Under the pieces are notes generated by a model. That model made no database searches and was not told the DNA's origin. It saw only the letters and a program-made list of their open reading frames with translations. Made by a program: the position numbers and the translations under genes. From the NCBI RefSeq assembly GCF_008905045.1, contig NZ_VWMY01000042.1, forward strand, positions 42,328 through 106,327: DNA of 64,000 nt. Direction: 5' to 3'. Source of the stretch: Streptomyces albicerus (GTDB lineage Bacteria > Actinomycetota > Actinomycetes > Streptomycetales > Streptomycetaceae). Numbering within the stretch: the stretch's first letter is position 1; every line of letters starts with the position of its first letter. Positions 7,661 to 16,236 of this stretch are shown here, one piece after another.

Positions 7661-9016
7661 TCACACGGTCGGTTTCTCACCGTCCGCGGGCAGCGGCTTC
7701 ACGCCCTTGCACAGGTCGGTGGCGTCCGCGGTGCCCGGGTAGGCGACCTTGGTCACCCGGTCGAAGTGGACCCGGTACATGTCGTGCACCGCGTCGTCGT
7801 CGACCTTCACGATCGACTCGTCGTTCTCGCGCAGCGCCGGGCCCGTGTAGTTCCCGGAACCGGTGAAGCTGACCTTGTTCTTCACGCCGTCGTACATGCC
7901 GTCGACGAGGATGTACTTGGAGTGGATGATGTACGGCACCGAGAGCTTCTGGCCGGGGTTCAGCGGGTCCCGTTCGTCGTTGTAGCAGCGCACGGTCGGG
8001 CCGCCGGTGGTGTGCAGCTTCTCCCACGTGCCCGCGGTGCCGCCGGTGCTCTTGGCGCTGTCCGACTCCGCGTAGACGATGCTCACGGAGCAGCCCGCCT
8101 TCTTCAGCGAGACCAGCTTCTCCGCGATGGCCATCCGCGTGATCTTGAAGATCGCCACCCGGACCTTGGTCGACTGCGTGACGCCCGCGGTGTCCGTGTA
8201 CTTGCAGGTGACGTTGTTGAGTATCGAGTACACCGTGTCGGTGGCCCGGGTGTTGCCGGCCCGCGGGAAGAAGTACGCCTTGTAGAGGCCGTTGCTCACC
8301 GTGCGGTAGTTCCAGGACTCCCAGTCCTGCGCGACCATCGTGTCGAAGTAGTCCGCGTACGCGTCGTACATCGTCGGGTTGTTCGGCAGCAGCAGCGCGT
8401 CGTTGAAGAAGCGGGTGTGCGCGGACGGCGTCGAGTTCGAGGTGGTCTCGACGACCACGTTGGTGGCGCCCTTGACCGCGGAGAACAGCCAGAACTTGTT
8501 GTGCATGATCGACTGCCCGAACTTCGGGTCGCCGAGGCACGACTTGTTCTCCGGGCAGGTCGCCACGTACGAGCCCTGCGTACGGTCCGTGCCGAGTCCC
8601 GAGGCCAGCGTGCCGTACGCGGTGTTGGTCGGGCGGTCGCTGATGCTGGACTCGTCGAGCAGCACCTGCACGTTCACGCCGCGGTTCTTGGCGGCGACGA
8701 GCGCGTTGACGACGCCGGCCTCCCAGATGTGGTAGACCGCGACCTTGATCGTGGAGTCGGGCAGCGCGGCGTTCGTCAGCTCTATCAGCCGCGTACGGAT
8801 CACGGTCTGCTGGCTGGAGTCGGTGCTGAGCGGGTCGTTGAAGATCGGCCCCTCGGTCCACGTCGGGTTGTCCACGGCATCCGCCGTACCCGCCGACGTG
8901 GCGAGCTGGACACCCGCCGCGGACAGCACCGTGGCCAGCGCTACGGCCTGCCGCCCGCCCTTGACCGGCTTCACGGCACGGTGCCGCCCAGTGCCCTTCA
9001 GGCGCACGCGCGCCAT
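7661..9016 (-). CDS. Secreted phospholipase D-like (HKD) protein
   Basis: The ATG at 9016 has a GGGGAGGGG site and gives 451 residues. A basic N-terminus followed by AVALATVLSAAGVQLATSAGTADA is a signal peptide. Two PLD-superfamily halves follow. The first motif, HNKFWLFS near residue 170, keeps His and Lys but has Ser where Asp is expected. The second, HSKYILVDG near 363 followed by GSGNYTG, is canonical. Four or more cysteines (CPENKSC, CKYTDTAG, KAGCSVS, RCYNDE) fit an extracellular enzyme. A phosphodiesterase acting on phospholipid or nucleic acid is likely, and the substrate is unknown. The more upstream in-frame start at 9073 is less likely because it places basic residues ahead of the signal. 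Confidence 0.88.
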   Translation of the reverse strand: MARVRLKGTGRHRAVKPVKGGRQAVALATVLSAAGVQLATSAGTADAVDNPTWTEGPIFNDPLSTDSSQQTVIRTRLIELTNAALPDSTIKVAVYHIWEAGVVNALVAAKNRGVNVQVLLDESSISDRPTNTAYGTLASGLGTDRTQGSYVATCPENKSCLGDPKFGQSIMHNKFWLFSAVKGATNVVVETTSNSTPSAHTRFFNDALLLPNNPTMYDAYADYFDTMVAQDWESWNYRTVSNGLYKAYFFPRAGNTRATDTVYSILNNVTCKYTDTAGVTQSTKVRVAIFKITRMAIAEKLVSLKKAGCSVSIVYAESDSAKSTGGTAGTWEKLHTTGGPTVRCYNDERDPLNPGQKLSVPYIIHSKYILVDGMYDGVKNKVSFTGSGNYTGPALRENDESIVKVDDDAVHDMYRVHFDRVTKVAYPGTADATDLCKGVKPLPADGEKPTV

Positions 9017-9229
9017 GAGATCCCCTCCCCTGACACGAGTGACCGTCTCCCCAACGCGCACCCGTGTGTTCATGCCTATGACTGCTTGAGTTTTACAGGA
9101 AGGTGATCGCGTTCCAAGAGGCGGGGGGTGAATGTGATGTCCGTGATGCTTCTGAAGCTATGTCAGGGCATGCCAAAGCGGGCGGACCCCATGACAGTTC
9201 GGGCATGTCGAGGGTCGTCCGGGTACGCC

Positions 9230-9272
9230 GACGCCCCCTGACCGGCGGTCGTGCCGCAGGTCAGGGGGCGTC
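9230..9272 (-). terminator. Terminator of the RNase E/G gene
   Basis: A perfect 14-bp stem, GACGCCCCCTGACC (9230-9243) with its complement at 9259-9272, and a 15-base loop, 18 bases past the stop codon of the leftward RNase gene. Confidence 0.85.
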
Positions 9273-9289
9273 TGGGGTCGAGCGGAGTG

Positions 9290-12200
9290 TCAGCCCTCGT
9301 CGGTGGAGGCCGTGACGGTGGACGACGTCTGCTGCGCCGCCGCGGTCTTCTTCGACGTCGACTTCGCGGCCGTCTTGGCGGTCTTCGCCGTCTTCTTGGC
9401 CGCGGTCTTCTTGGCGGCCGTCTTCTTGGCCGTCGTCGTCTTCTTCGCGGCGGCCTTCTTCGCCGTCGCCTTCTTGGCCGTCTTACGGGCCGTCTTCTTG
9501 GCCGGCGCAGCCTCCTCGCCGGACGCCTCCGCGGGAGCCTCGGCGGGCGCTTCGGCAGCCTCCGCCGGAGTCTCCGCCGGCGTCGACGGGACGACCACGA
9601 CGGCCGTCTCCGCGGGCGCGGTGGGCGCGGTGGCCTTACGGACCGCACGGCGGCGCGGACGGGCCGGGGCGGCGCTCTCCGTCACGGGCTCGGGCTCGGC
9701 CTCGGCGACCGGCTCCGCCTTGGGCTCGGCGGGTGCGGCGACCGGCTCCGTGACGGTCACCACGGCCTCCTCCGCCGACTTGGGCGAACCGGCCGGCGCG
9801 GAGACCTTGCGGGTCGCCCGACGGCGCGTACGGCCCTTGGGCGCGGCCTCGTCGACAGCCGGGGCCTCGACCACCGGGTCCTCGGCGGCCGCGGGCTCGG
9901 CCTGCGCCACGGCGGCCGACTCGGGCTGCACGGGGCGCGCGACCTCGTCCTCCGCCGTCACGCTCTGGGCGGTCGGCGCCTCGGTCCGGCGCTCGGGCCT
10001 GCGGGTCTCGGCCCTCGGCGCACCCGCCGGGGCCGACGCACGCCTGCTCGCACGACGCCGCGAACGGCCACGGGTGGCCGCGGCCTCCGCCTCGGCGGCA
10101 CTGCTGTACAGCTCCTCGTCGGGTACGAACTCGGGCTCGGCCAGCGCCACCGGCTCGGCGACCTCCGCCGCGACCTCGGCCGCCGTCTCGACCTCGAGCG
10201 GCTCGATCGTCTCCGGCTCGTGCGCGTGCTCCGGCTCAGGAGCCTGCTCGGCGCCGCCACGGCCGCGCTTCTTGCGCTTGCCGCCGCCTCCGACGGAGGT
10301 CGGCTGCTCCATGTGCACGATCACGCCACGGCCGTTGCAGTGGACGCAGGTCTCCGAGAACGACTCGAGCAGGCCCTGGCCGACCCGCTTGCGGGTCATC
10401 TGGACGAGGCCCAGCGAGGTGACCTCGGCCACCTGGTGCTTCGTACGGTCGCGTCCCAGGCACTCCAGCAGGCGCCGCAGCACCAGGTCGCGGTTGGACT
10501 CCAGGACCATGTCGATGAAGTCGATGACGACGATGCCGCCGAGGTCGCGCAGCCGCAGCTGGCGCACGATCTCCTCGGCCGCCTCCAGGTTGTTCCTGGT
10601 GACCGTCTCCTCGAGGTTGCCGCCCTGACCGGTGAACTTGCCGGTGTTGACGTCGATCACGATCATCGCTTCGGTCTTGTCGATCACCAGCGAACCGCCG
10701 CTCGGCAGCCAGACCTTGCGGTCGAGCGCCTTGGCGAGCTGCTCGTCGATCCGGTACGTCGCGAAGACGTCGACCTCGGAGGTCCACCGGGACAGGCGGT
10801 CGGCCAGATCGGGGGCGACATGGGCGACGTACCCGTGGATCGTCTCCCACGCCTCGTCACCGCTGACGATGACCTTGGAGAAGTCCTCGTTGAAGATGTC
10901 GCGGACGACGCGGACGGTCATGTCCGGCTCGCCGTACAGCAGCGTCGGGGCGTTGCCGTTCTTCGCCTTCTTCTGGATGTCCTCCCACTGCGCCTGGAGC
11001 CGCTCGACGTCGCGGCGCAGCTCGTCCTCGCTCGCGCCCTCGGCGGCGGTGCGCACGATGACGCCCGCGTCCTCGGGGACGATCTTCTTGAGGATGGTCT
11101 TCAGGCGGGCGCGCTCGGTGTCGGGCAGCTTGCGGCTGATGCCGGTCATCGAGCCCTCGGGCACGTAGACCAGATAGCGGCCGGGCAGCGAGACCTGGCT
11201 GGTCAGGCGGGCGCCCTTGTGGCCGATCGGGTCCTTGGTGACCTGCACGAGGACCGACTGGCCGGACTTCAGCGCGCTCTCGATGCGGCGGGGGCCGTTG
11301 GCCATGCCCAGCGCCTCGAAGTTGACCTCACCGGCGTAGAGCACCGCGTTGCGGCCCTTGCCGATGTCGATGAAGGCGGCCTCCATCGACGGCAGCACGT
11401 TCTGGACCTTGCCCAGGTAGACGTTGCCGACGTACGAGGTCGCCTGCTCCTTGTTGACGTAGTGCTCCACGAGCACGTTGTCTTCCAGGACGCCGATCTG
11501 GGTGCGCTCGCCGCTCTGGCGGACGACCATCACGCGCTCGACGGCCTCACGGCGGGCCAGGAACTCGGCCTCGGTGATGATCGGAACGCGGCGACGGCCC
11601 TGCTCGCGCCCCTCGCGGCGGCGCTGCTTCTTGGCTTCCAGACGGGTCGAGCCCTTGATGGACTGCACCTCGTCCGTGCCGTCGCCGACGCGCTCGTCCT
11701 TCTTCCGCGGCTCACGGACCTTGACGACCGTGCGCTCGGGGTCGTTCTCGCTGGGCTCGGCCTCGGTGGACGCGTCACCGGCACGACGACGACGGCGGCG
11801 ACGGCGACGGCTGCTGCTGGAGCCGCCGGACTCCTCACGCTCGTCCTCCGCGTCCGCGGCGTCCTCTTCGGCCTGCTCGGCGGTGTCCTCGGCGTCCTGG
11901 GCAGCCTGTTCGGCCTGCTCGGCGGCGAACTCGTCGCCCTCGGCCTCGGCGGACTCGCCCCGGCGACGGCGGCGGCCACCGCGACGGCGGCGACGGCGCG
12001 AGCCGGTCTCCTCCGTCTCCTCCGTCTCCTCGCCCTCGACGGCGTCCTCGGCGGACTCCTCGTCGGCGGACTCCTCGGCCTCGGGGGCCTCCGCCACGGG
12101 GGCGGCGGGCTCCTCGGCCTTCCTGCGGCGGCGCCGGCGCGGTCCTGCGGTCTCCTCCTCGACGACGGGGGCGGCCTCCTGGACCGGCTCCACGACGTCT

Positions 12201-13450
12201 TCGGGCTCCTCGGCGGCCTCGGCAGCGGCGGCGGCCGCGGCGCGCTCCGGCGTCTGGAACATCGGCTCGGTGAACACGGGCGGCTGGAACACGGCGACGG
12301 CGGGTCGCGCGGGGCGCTGCGCGGGCTCCTCCTCCGACTTGCCGGTCTTCTGCGGCGCGGGCGCTGCGAAGCCTCCGGCCGCCTTGCGCGTGGCACGGCG
12401 CCGGGTGCGGCGCGGGGCGGCGTCCTCGGCCTCGGTGGGGGTCTCGGCCTCGGCGGCCCGGTCGTTCTTGGCAGCGGCCACGGGGGCCTCCCTGCGCTCG
12501 TCGCGGACAACGGCCTCGGTGGGCTCGGTCGCGGTGGGGGTCTCGGCACGCTCCGCCTTCGGCGGGGTGGCGCGGCGGGTGGGCTCGGCGGCGGCCTCGG
12601 CGGTCGCTTCCGCGGGTGCCTCGGTCTCCGCCTGCGGCGCTCCGGCGGGCGCGGTGGCACGGCGCGTGGCCCGACGGCGCGTACGGCGAGGAGCGGCGTC
12701 CTCGGTCTCGACGGCCTCGACGGTCTCGGCGGCCGGCGCCTCTTCGGCGGCCGGGGCGGCGGTCGTGTCCTGGGCGGCGACGGGCTCGGCGGCCTCGCCG
12801 GCCTCGATGGTCACCGGCGCCTCAGTGTCAGCCGCCTGCGGCGCACCCGCGGGGGCGGACGCACGACGGGTCGCACGCCGGCGTGTACGCGGGGCGGCTT
12901 CGGCCTCTTCTGCCACGGGCTCCGCGGTCACCGGCTCAGCGGGCGTCTCGGGCGCCGTCTCCACGGCCGGGGCGGCCGCGACGGTCTCGGTCACGGGGGC
13001 CTCGTCGGACGCGGTGGTCACAGCGGCCTCGGCGGCCACGGTGGTCTCCGCCGCCTCGGCGGCCTGCGGCGCACCGGCGGGAGCGGATGCACGACGAGTG
13101 GCCCGACGGCGCGTACGCGGGGCGGGTTCGGCCGCTTCGGCTTCGACCTCCTCCGCGGCGGGCGCGGCGGGCTCTGTGGTGGCAGTCGAGGCTGCTGCCG
13201 TCTCCTCGGTGGCTACCGTCTCGGCGGTCACAACCGCCTCTTCGGTCTCCTCCGGCTCCGCCGTCGCGAGATCGGCGGAGCTCACGGCCGGTATGGCCGG
13301 CGCCGTGGTCTCGGCCGCGCTCGCGGCCTCGGCGGTCGCCGAGGGCGGTCCGGCGGGGCGGGAGGCTGCGCGACGGCGTCGCCGCGGCGGCAGGGTGTCG
13401 CTGGGGGTGCTGTTCTCGGAACCCTCAGTGGGTTCGGTCGGCTCGAGCAT
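9290..13450 (-). CDS. rne: Ribonuclease E/G family endoribonuclease with long Arg-box scaffolds and histone-H1-like tail
   Basis: The single-strand endonuclease that starts mRNA decay and rRNA processing. I chose ATG 13450 (MLEPTEPTEGSEN, 1386 residues) with GGGAG upstream; the frame is open further to 13591 without a better start. The first about 600 residues are acidic, Ala/Glu/Thr-rich disorder punctuated by Arg boxes (RTRRRATRRASAPAGAPQ type). The S1 and catalytic core covers about 11600-10300: YVGNVYLGKVQNVLPSMEAAFIDIG, the metal-site motifs VIDVNTGKF (about 10640) and VIDFIDM (about 10515), and the CVHC zinc-link pair (about 10340). More Arg boxes follow, then a Lys/Ala-rich tail (KKTARKTAKKATAKKAAAKK). 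The catalytic core lies centrally, as in actinobacterial RNase ES. Confidence 0.95.
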   Translation of the reverse strand: MLEPTEPTEGSENSTPSDTLPPRRRRRAASRPAGPPSATAEAASAAETTAPAIPAVSSADLATAEPEETEEAVVTAETVATEETAAASTATTEPAAPAAEEVEAEAAEPAPRTRRRATRRASAPAGAPQAAEAAETTVAAEAAVTTASDEAPVTETVAAAPAVETAPETPAEPVTAEPVAEEAEAAPRTRRRATRRASAPAGAPQAADTEAPVTIEAGEAAEPVAAQDTTAAPAAEEAPAAETVEAVETEDAAPRRTRRRATRRATAPAGAPQAETEAPAEATAEAAAEPTRRATPPKAERAETPTATEPTEAVVRDERREAPVAAAKNDRAAEAETPTEAEDAAPRRTRRRATRKAAGGFAAPAPQKTGKSEEEPAQRPARPAVAVFQPPVFTEPMFQTPERAAAAAAAEAAEEPEDVVEPVQEAAPVVEEETAGPRRRRRRKAEEPAAPVAEAPEAEESADEESAEDAVEGEETEETEETGSRRRRRRGGRRRRRGESAEAEGDEFAAEQAEQAAQDAEDTAEQAEEDAADAEDEREESGGSSSSRRRRRRRRRAGDASTEAEPSENDPERTVVKVREPRKKDERVGDGTDEVQSIKGSTRLEAKKQRRREGREQGRRRVPIITEAEFLARREAVERVMVVRQSGERTQIGVLEDNVLVEHYVNKEQATSYVGNVYLGKVQNVLPSMEAAFIDIGKGRNAVLYAGEVNFEALGMANGPRRIESALKSGQSVLVQVTKDPIGHKGARLTSQVSLPGRYLVYVPEGSMTGISRKLPDTERARLKTILKKIVPEDAGVIVRTAAEGASEDELRRDVERLQAQWEDIQKKAKNGNAPTLLYGEPDMTVRVVRDIFNEDFSKVIVSGDEAWETIHGYVAHVAPDLADRLSRWTSEVDVFATYRIDEQLAKALDRKVWLPSGGSLVIDKTEAMIVIDVNTGKFTGQGGNLEETVTRNNLEAAEEIVRQLRLRDLGGIVVIDFIDMVLESNRDLVLRRLLECLGRDRTKHQVAEVTSLGLVQMTRKRVGQGLLESFSETCVHCNGRGVIVHMEQPTSVGGGGKRKKRGRGGAEQAPEPEHAHEPETIEPLEVETAAEVAAEVAEPVALAEPEFVPDEELYSSAAEAEAAATRGRSRRRASRRASAPAGAPRAETRRPERRTEAPTAQSVTAEDEVARPVQPESAAVAQAEPAAAEDPVVEAPAVDEAAPKGRTRRRATRKVSAPAGSPKSAEEAVVTVTEPVAAPAEPKAEPVAEAEPEPVTESAAPARPRRRAVRKATAPTAPAETAVVVVPSTPAETPAEAAEAPAEAPAEASGEEAAPAKKTARKTAKKATAKKAAAKKTTTAKKTAAKKTAAKKTAKTAKTAAKSTSKKTAAAQQTSSTVTASTDEG

Positions 13451-13699
13451 GCGGGTGGATCTCCCGTCAGGCTCCCGGGCGCCGCAGATCCGGTGACGTC
13501 CGCGGCTCGCGCGATGCGCGGTGCCGCCGTCCGGGGCGCGGGCGCCGCACGGGAGCTCTCTGTGTCCTGTCTCGCCGGTTCCGTACGCCATGTGTGCGTA
13601 CGGCCTGGCGAAAGTCTTCTGGTCGGTGCGCTGCCCGACCCAGGTGGCTCCCGGATACGAGGGCGGCGCTTCGACGTCCGTCCTTACGCGGGACCTTCC

Positions 13700-14509
13700 T
13701 TACGCCGGCGCCTTCGCGGCGGCGGTGGCTGCGGCCATGGGTGAGGCGGCTGCCACTGCCTCGCGGTCGGGCGCGAGCGGGTCGGTCACCGTGCCGGTCT
13801 CTTCATCGAAAAGCCCCTGCGCCAGCCTGGTCACCGCTGCGGGGACCGGCGGCGCCAGGTCGGCCACAGCTCGGAGACCGGACAGGACGTCGTCAGGTCG
13901 AACGGCAGGCGTCACGTGCCGAACAACCAGCCGCAGTATCGCACAGGGCTGGTCGGTCGGCCTATCAGCCTGTGGACTGTGCGTCTCAGGTTGTGTGCTG
14001 TCCGTCTCACACTGTGTGCTGCGCACCTCCAGGCTCGCGACGGCGCCGCGGGCGTCGAAGGTGCGCATGCCGTTCTTCGTCCTGCGCTGGACCTCGACGG
14101 TCTCGGCCGACTTGAAGGCGTCGACCGCGCGCTCCGCGTCCTCGGGGGTCACGCCGTCGAGGCGCAGCTCCCACACGGATGCGCTGAGCCGGTCGGCGAG
14201 ACCCGACGTACGGGCCTCCACCGCGTCGATGATGTCGAGCCCGGCGGGCAGCGACTCGTCGAGGAGCTCGCGCAGCTTGTCGGGGTCGCGCGCGTCGGTG
14301 AGCGCGATCTCCAGGTACTCGGCCTCACTGCCCGTGCCGGTGGGTGCGGCATTGGCGTACGACACCTTCGGGTGCGGCGTGAACCCCGCCGAGTACGCCA
14401 TGGGCACCTCGGCGCGGCGCAGCGCACGCTCGAAGGCGCGCTGGAAGTCACGGTGGCTGGTGAACCGGAGGCGGCCGCGCTTGGTGTAGCGCAGTCGGAT
14501 GCGCTGCAC
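13700..14509 (-). CDS. TIGR03936/DUF2344 radical-SAM-associated protein
   Basis: A 269-residue protein opening MQRIRLRYTKRGRLRFTSHRDFQRAFERALRRAEVPMAYSAG and continuing FTPHPKVSYANAAPTGTGSEAEYLEI, which is diagnostic for DUF2344. The family is typically adjacent or fused to a B12-binding radical SAM protein (TIGR03960), whose gene here is at 18458. It probably binds RNA or assists the radical SAM enzyme, but no activity is established. The start is GTG at 14509. The C-terminal third is Ala/Pro-rich and includes an unusual Gln/Thr/Ser/Asp stretch (STQCETDSTQPETHSPQAD). Three unrelated genes separate it from its partner. Confidence 0.9.
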   Translation of the reverse strand: MQRIRLRYTKRGRLRFTSHRDFQRAFERALRRAEVPMAYSAGFTPHPKVSYANAAPTGTGSEAEYLEIALTDARDPDKLRELLDESLPAGLDIIDAVEARTSGLADRLSASVWELRLDGVTPEDAERAVDAFKSAETVEVQRRTKNGMRTFDARGAVASLEVRSTQCETDSTQPETHSPQADRPTDQPCAILRLVVRHVTPAVRPDDVLSGLRAVADLAPPVPAAVTRLAQGLFDEETGTVTDPLAPDREAVAAASPMAAATAAAKAPA

Positions 14510-14745
14510 CGCGGGTGCGGGCGGCGGGCCTTCGGGCTGTCGCTTGCCCAGTGCTACTTCTCCTTGTATACGGCGGTCCGTGACGCGATCCCCGCGTCGG
14601 CGAGGACAACTCCGGTTGACGCCTGCTCGGCGTCGTCCACTCCGGATCGCCCCCGCGTGGGCGGAGGCACTCCGCGCCTGGACCTTTGCTCCAGGGTACG
14701 CGTCTCGCCCGCGTCCGGTTCCCTCCGGGCATGGCCCGGCACGTG

Positions 14746-16221
14746 CTAACGGCTCACGTCGGGCTTGGCCCAGGACACCGGCTCCGGTTCAGCGCGCGGT
14801 TTGGCCGGCCGCACCGGCTCCGGTTCGCTGCGCGGCTTGGCCCAGGACACCGGCTCCGGTTCGGCGCTCGGTTTGGCCGGCCGCACCGGCTCCGGTTCGC
14901 TGCGCGGCTTGGCCCAGGACACCGGCTCCGGTTCGGCGCTCGGTTTGGCCGGCCGCACCGGCTCGGGCTCGCGCGGGGTTCCGAACAGCATGCGCCGGAT
15001 GTCGGCGCGGGTCTGCCGTGCCGTCTCGCGGGCGCTCGCCAGGGCCTGCCGGGTGGTGCGGCCCACGCTCCGGGCCGCCTCCGCCGCGGGCCGCCAGACG
15101 GCGTCCCGTACGAGGTGTCCGACGGGCGTGAGCACGCTCTTGTACGCCCATCGCACCGGTTCCACGAAGATCCATCGGAAGAGTCGTCCGAGGAACCGCC
15201 CGACGGCGAGCGACACATGCCCGGCGACCCGCCACGCGTGCCCCAGAGCTTCGCCGATCTCCCGCGCGACGACGGCGATGCCTCGTCCGATCGGCGCGAG
15301 CACCCAACGCCACAGAGCGACGGCGGGCACGACGAAGATCCACCGCAGAAGGGTCCCGACGACCATGGCGATCCAGGTCACCCCGGCCCAGATCCCACGA
15401 CCCATCCATGTCATGCCGGCCCACAGGCCCCCACCGATCCATGTCATGCCGCTCCACAGACCCCGGGAGACCCATACGACACCGGCCCACACGCCACTGG
15501 CGACCCATACGACACCGGCCCAGAGCCCCAGGGAGACCCATGTCACGCCTGCCCACACACCACTGCCGAGCCATGTGATCCCGCCCCACAGACCTCGCGC
15601 GACCCAGGCCACCCCGGACCCGAAGCCCCGGGCCAGCCAGGCGAGCCCCCGCCCGGTCGGGGCGAGCAGCGCCCGGTGCAACCAGCTCGCGGGAGCGACC
15701 ACCAACACGCGCCACAGCCAGGCGCATCCGGCTCCGATCCCCCGCAGCACCCACACGACACCGTGGCCGAAGGGCGTCGACACCCGCGCGTACAACCACA
15801 AGGCGGGCACGACCAGCAGCACATGCCCAAGCCAGGCCAGCCCCTTCCCCACCGGCACGACCACGTACCGCCACAGCCCCACCCACGGCCAGACGAACAC
15901 CAGCTTGCCCAGCCACACCAGCGCGTGCCCGAGCCCGGTCAGCAGCCACTCGATGGCCCGTCCCACCGGCCGGAGGACCGTGTCCCTGAGCAAACGCCCG
16001 CCGACGACCAGCGCGTCCCACACCATCCGCACCGGCACGACCAGCACCAACACCACGATCCGCACCGGAATACGGATCGCGACGGCAAGACACCCCTCGG
16101 GAGCGGCGTCCCGCTGCCCCACAGACGCGCCAGACGTCGCGGGCGTACGAGACGCCTCATCCGGCGCGGGCGCCGCAGACGTCTCGGGTGGTGCCGGCGA
16201 CGGCGACTTTTCCAGGTCCAT
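14746..16221 (-). CDS. Tryptophan-rich tandem-repeat membrane protein, function unknown
   Basis: A 491-residue protein of no family I recognise. The N-terminal 45 residues are Pro/Ala/Ser-rich. Residues 45-370 are strongly hydrophobic and packed with Trp and Gly in recurring units such as VVPVGKGLAWLGHVLLVVPALWLY. Residues 208-284 are seven gapless 11-residue repeats of the form xxG(L/V/I)WAGVxW(V/I), with two degenerate copies before (186-207). Residues 385-412 are a basic segment (GRTTRQALASARETARQTRADIRRMLFG). Residues 418-489 are six 12-residue Pro/Glu/Lys repeats alternating EPEPVRPAKPSA and EPEPVSWAKPRS. It is most likely a membrane-embedded or membrane-coating repeat protein with a cytoplasmic Pro-rich tail. 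It is 15 bases from the upstream GNAT gene, so the two may form an operon. Confidence 0.8.
   Translation of the reverse strand: MDLEKSPSPAPPETSAAPAPDEASRTPATSGASVGQRDAAPEGCLAVAIRIPVRIVVLVLVVPVRMVWDALVVGGRLLRDTVLRPVGRAIEWLLTGLGHALVWLGKLVFVWPWVGLWRYVVVPVGKGLAWLGHVLLVVPALWLYARVSTPFGHGVVWVLRGIGAGCAWLWRVLVVAPASWLHRALLAPTGRGLAWLARGFGSGVAWVARGLWGGITWLGSGVWAGVTWVSLGLWAGVVWVASGVWAGVVWVSRGLWSGMTWIGGGLWAGMTWMGRGIWAGVTWIAMVVGTLLRWIFVVPAVALWRWVLAPIGRGIAVVAREIGEALGHAWRVAGHVSLAVGRFLGRLFRWIFVEPVRWAYKSVLTPVGHLVRDAVWRPAAEAARSVGRTTRQALASARETARQTRADIRRMLFGTPREPEPVRPAKPSAEPEPVSWAKPRSEPEPVRPAKPSAEPEPVSWAKPRSEPEPVRPAKPRAEPEPVSWAKPDVSR
14755..14970 (-). repeat. 36-bp tandem repeat (72-bp higher-order) encoding 12-residue Pro/Glu/Lys repeats
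   Basis: Six 36-bp units, alternating two versions so that the DNA repeats almost exactly every 72 bp. Units read EPEPVRPAKP(S/R)A and EPEPVSWAKP(R/D)(S/V). Near-identity at the DNA level implies recent unequal crossover or slippage. Confidence 0.9.
15370..15633 (-). repeat. 33-bp repeats encoding Trp-rich 11-residue units
   Basis: Eight consecutive 11-codon units (residues 197-284 of the membrane protein). Seven have Trp at positions 5 and 10 and Gly at positions 3 and usually 7. They are less identical in DNA than the C-terminal repeats, so they are older or under protein-level selection. Confidence 0.85.
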
Positions 16222-16236
16222 ACCGACGAGGACGCA

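Noticed and set aside
9251..13744. Very long rightward open frame (1497 codons) antisense to RNase E/G
   Set aside because: It mirrors the codon bias of the real gene, is Gly/Arg/Leu-rich without domains and lacks a ribosome binding site. It is a GC-driven shadow.
14755..14970. CRISPR-like array
   Set aside because: Units of 36 bp are contiguous with no unique spacers and are in frame within a coding sequence.
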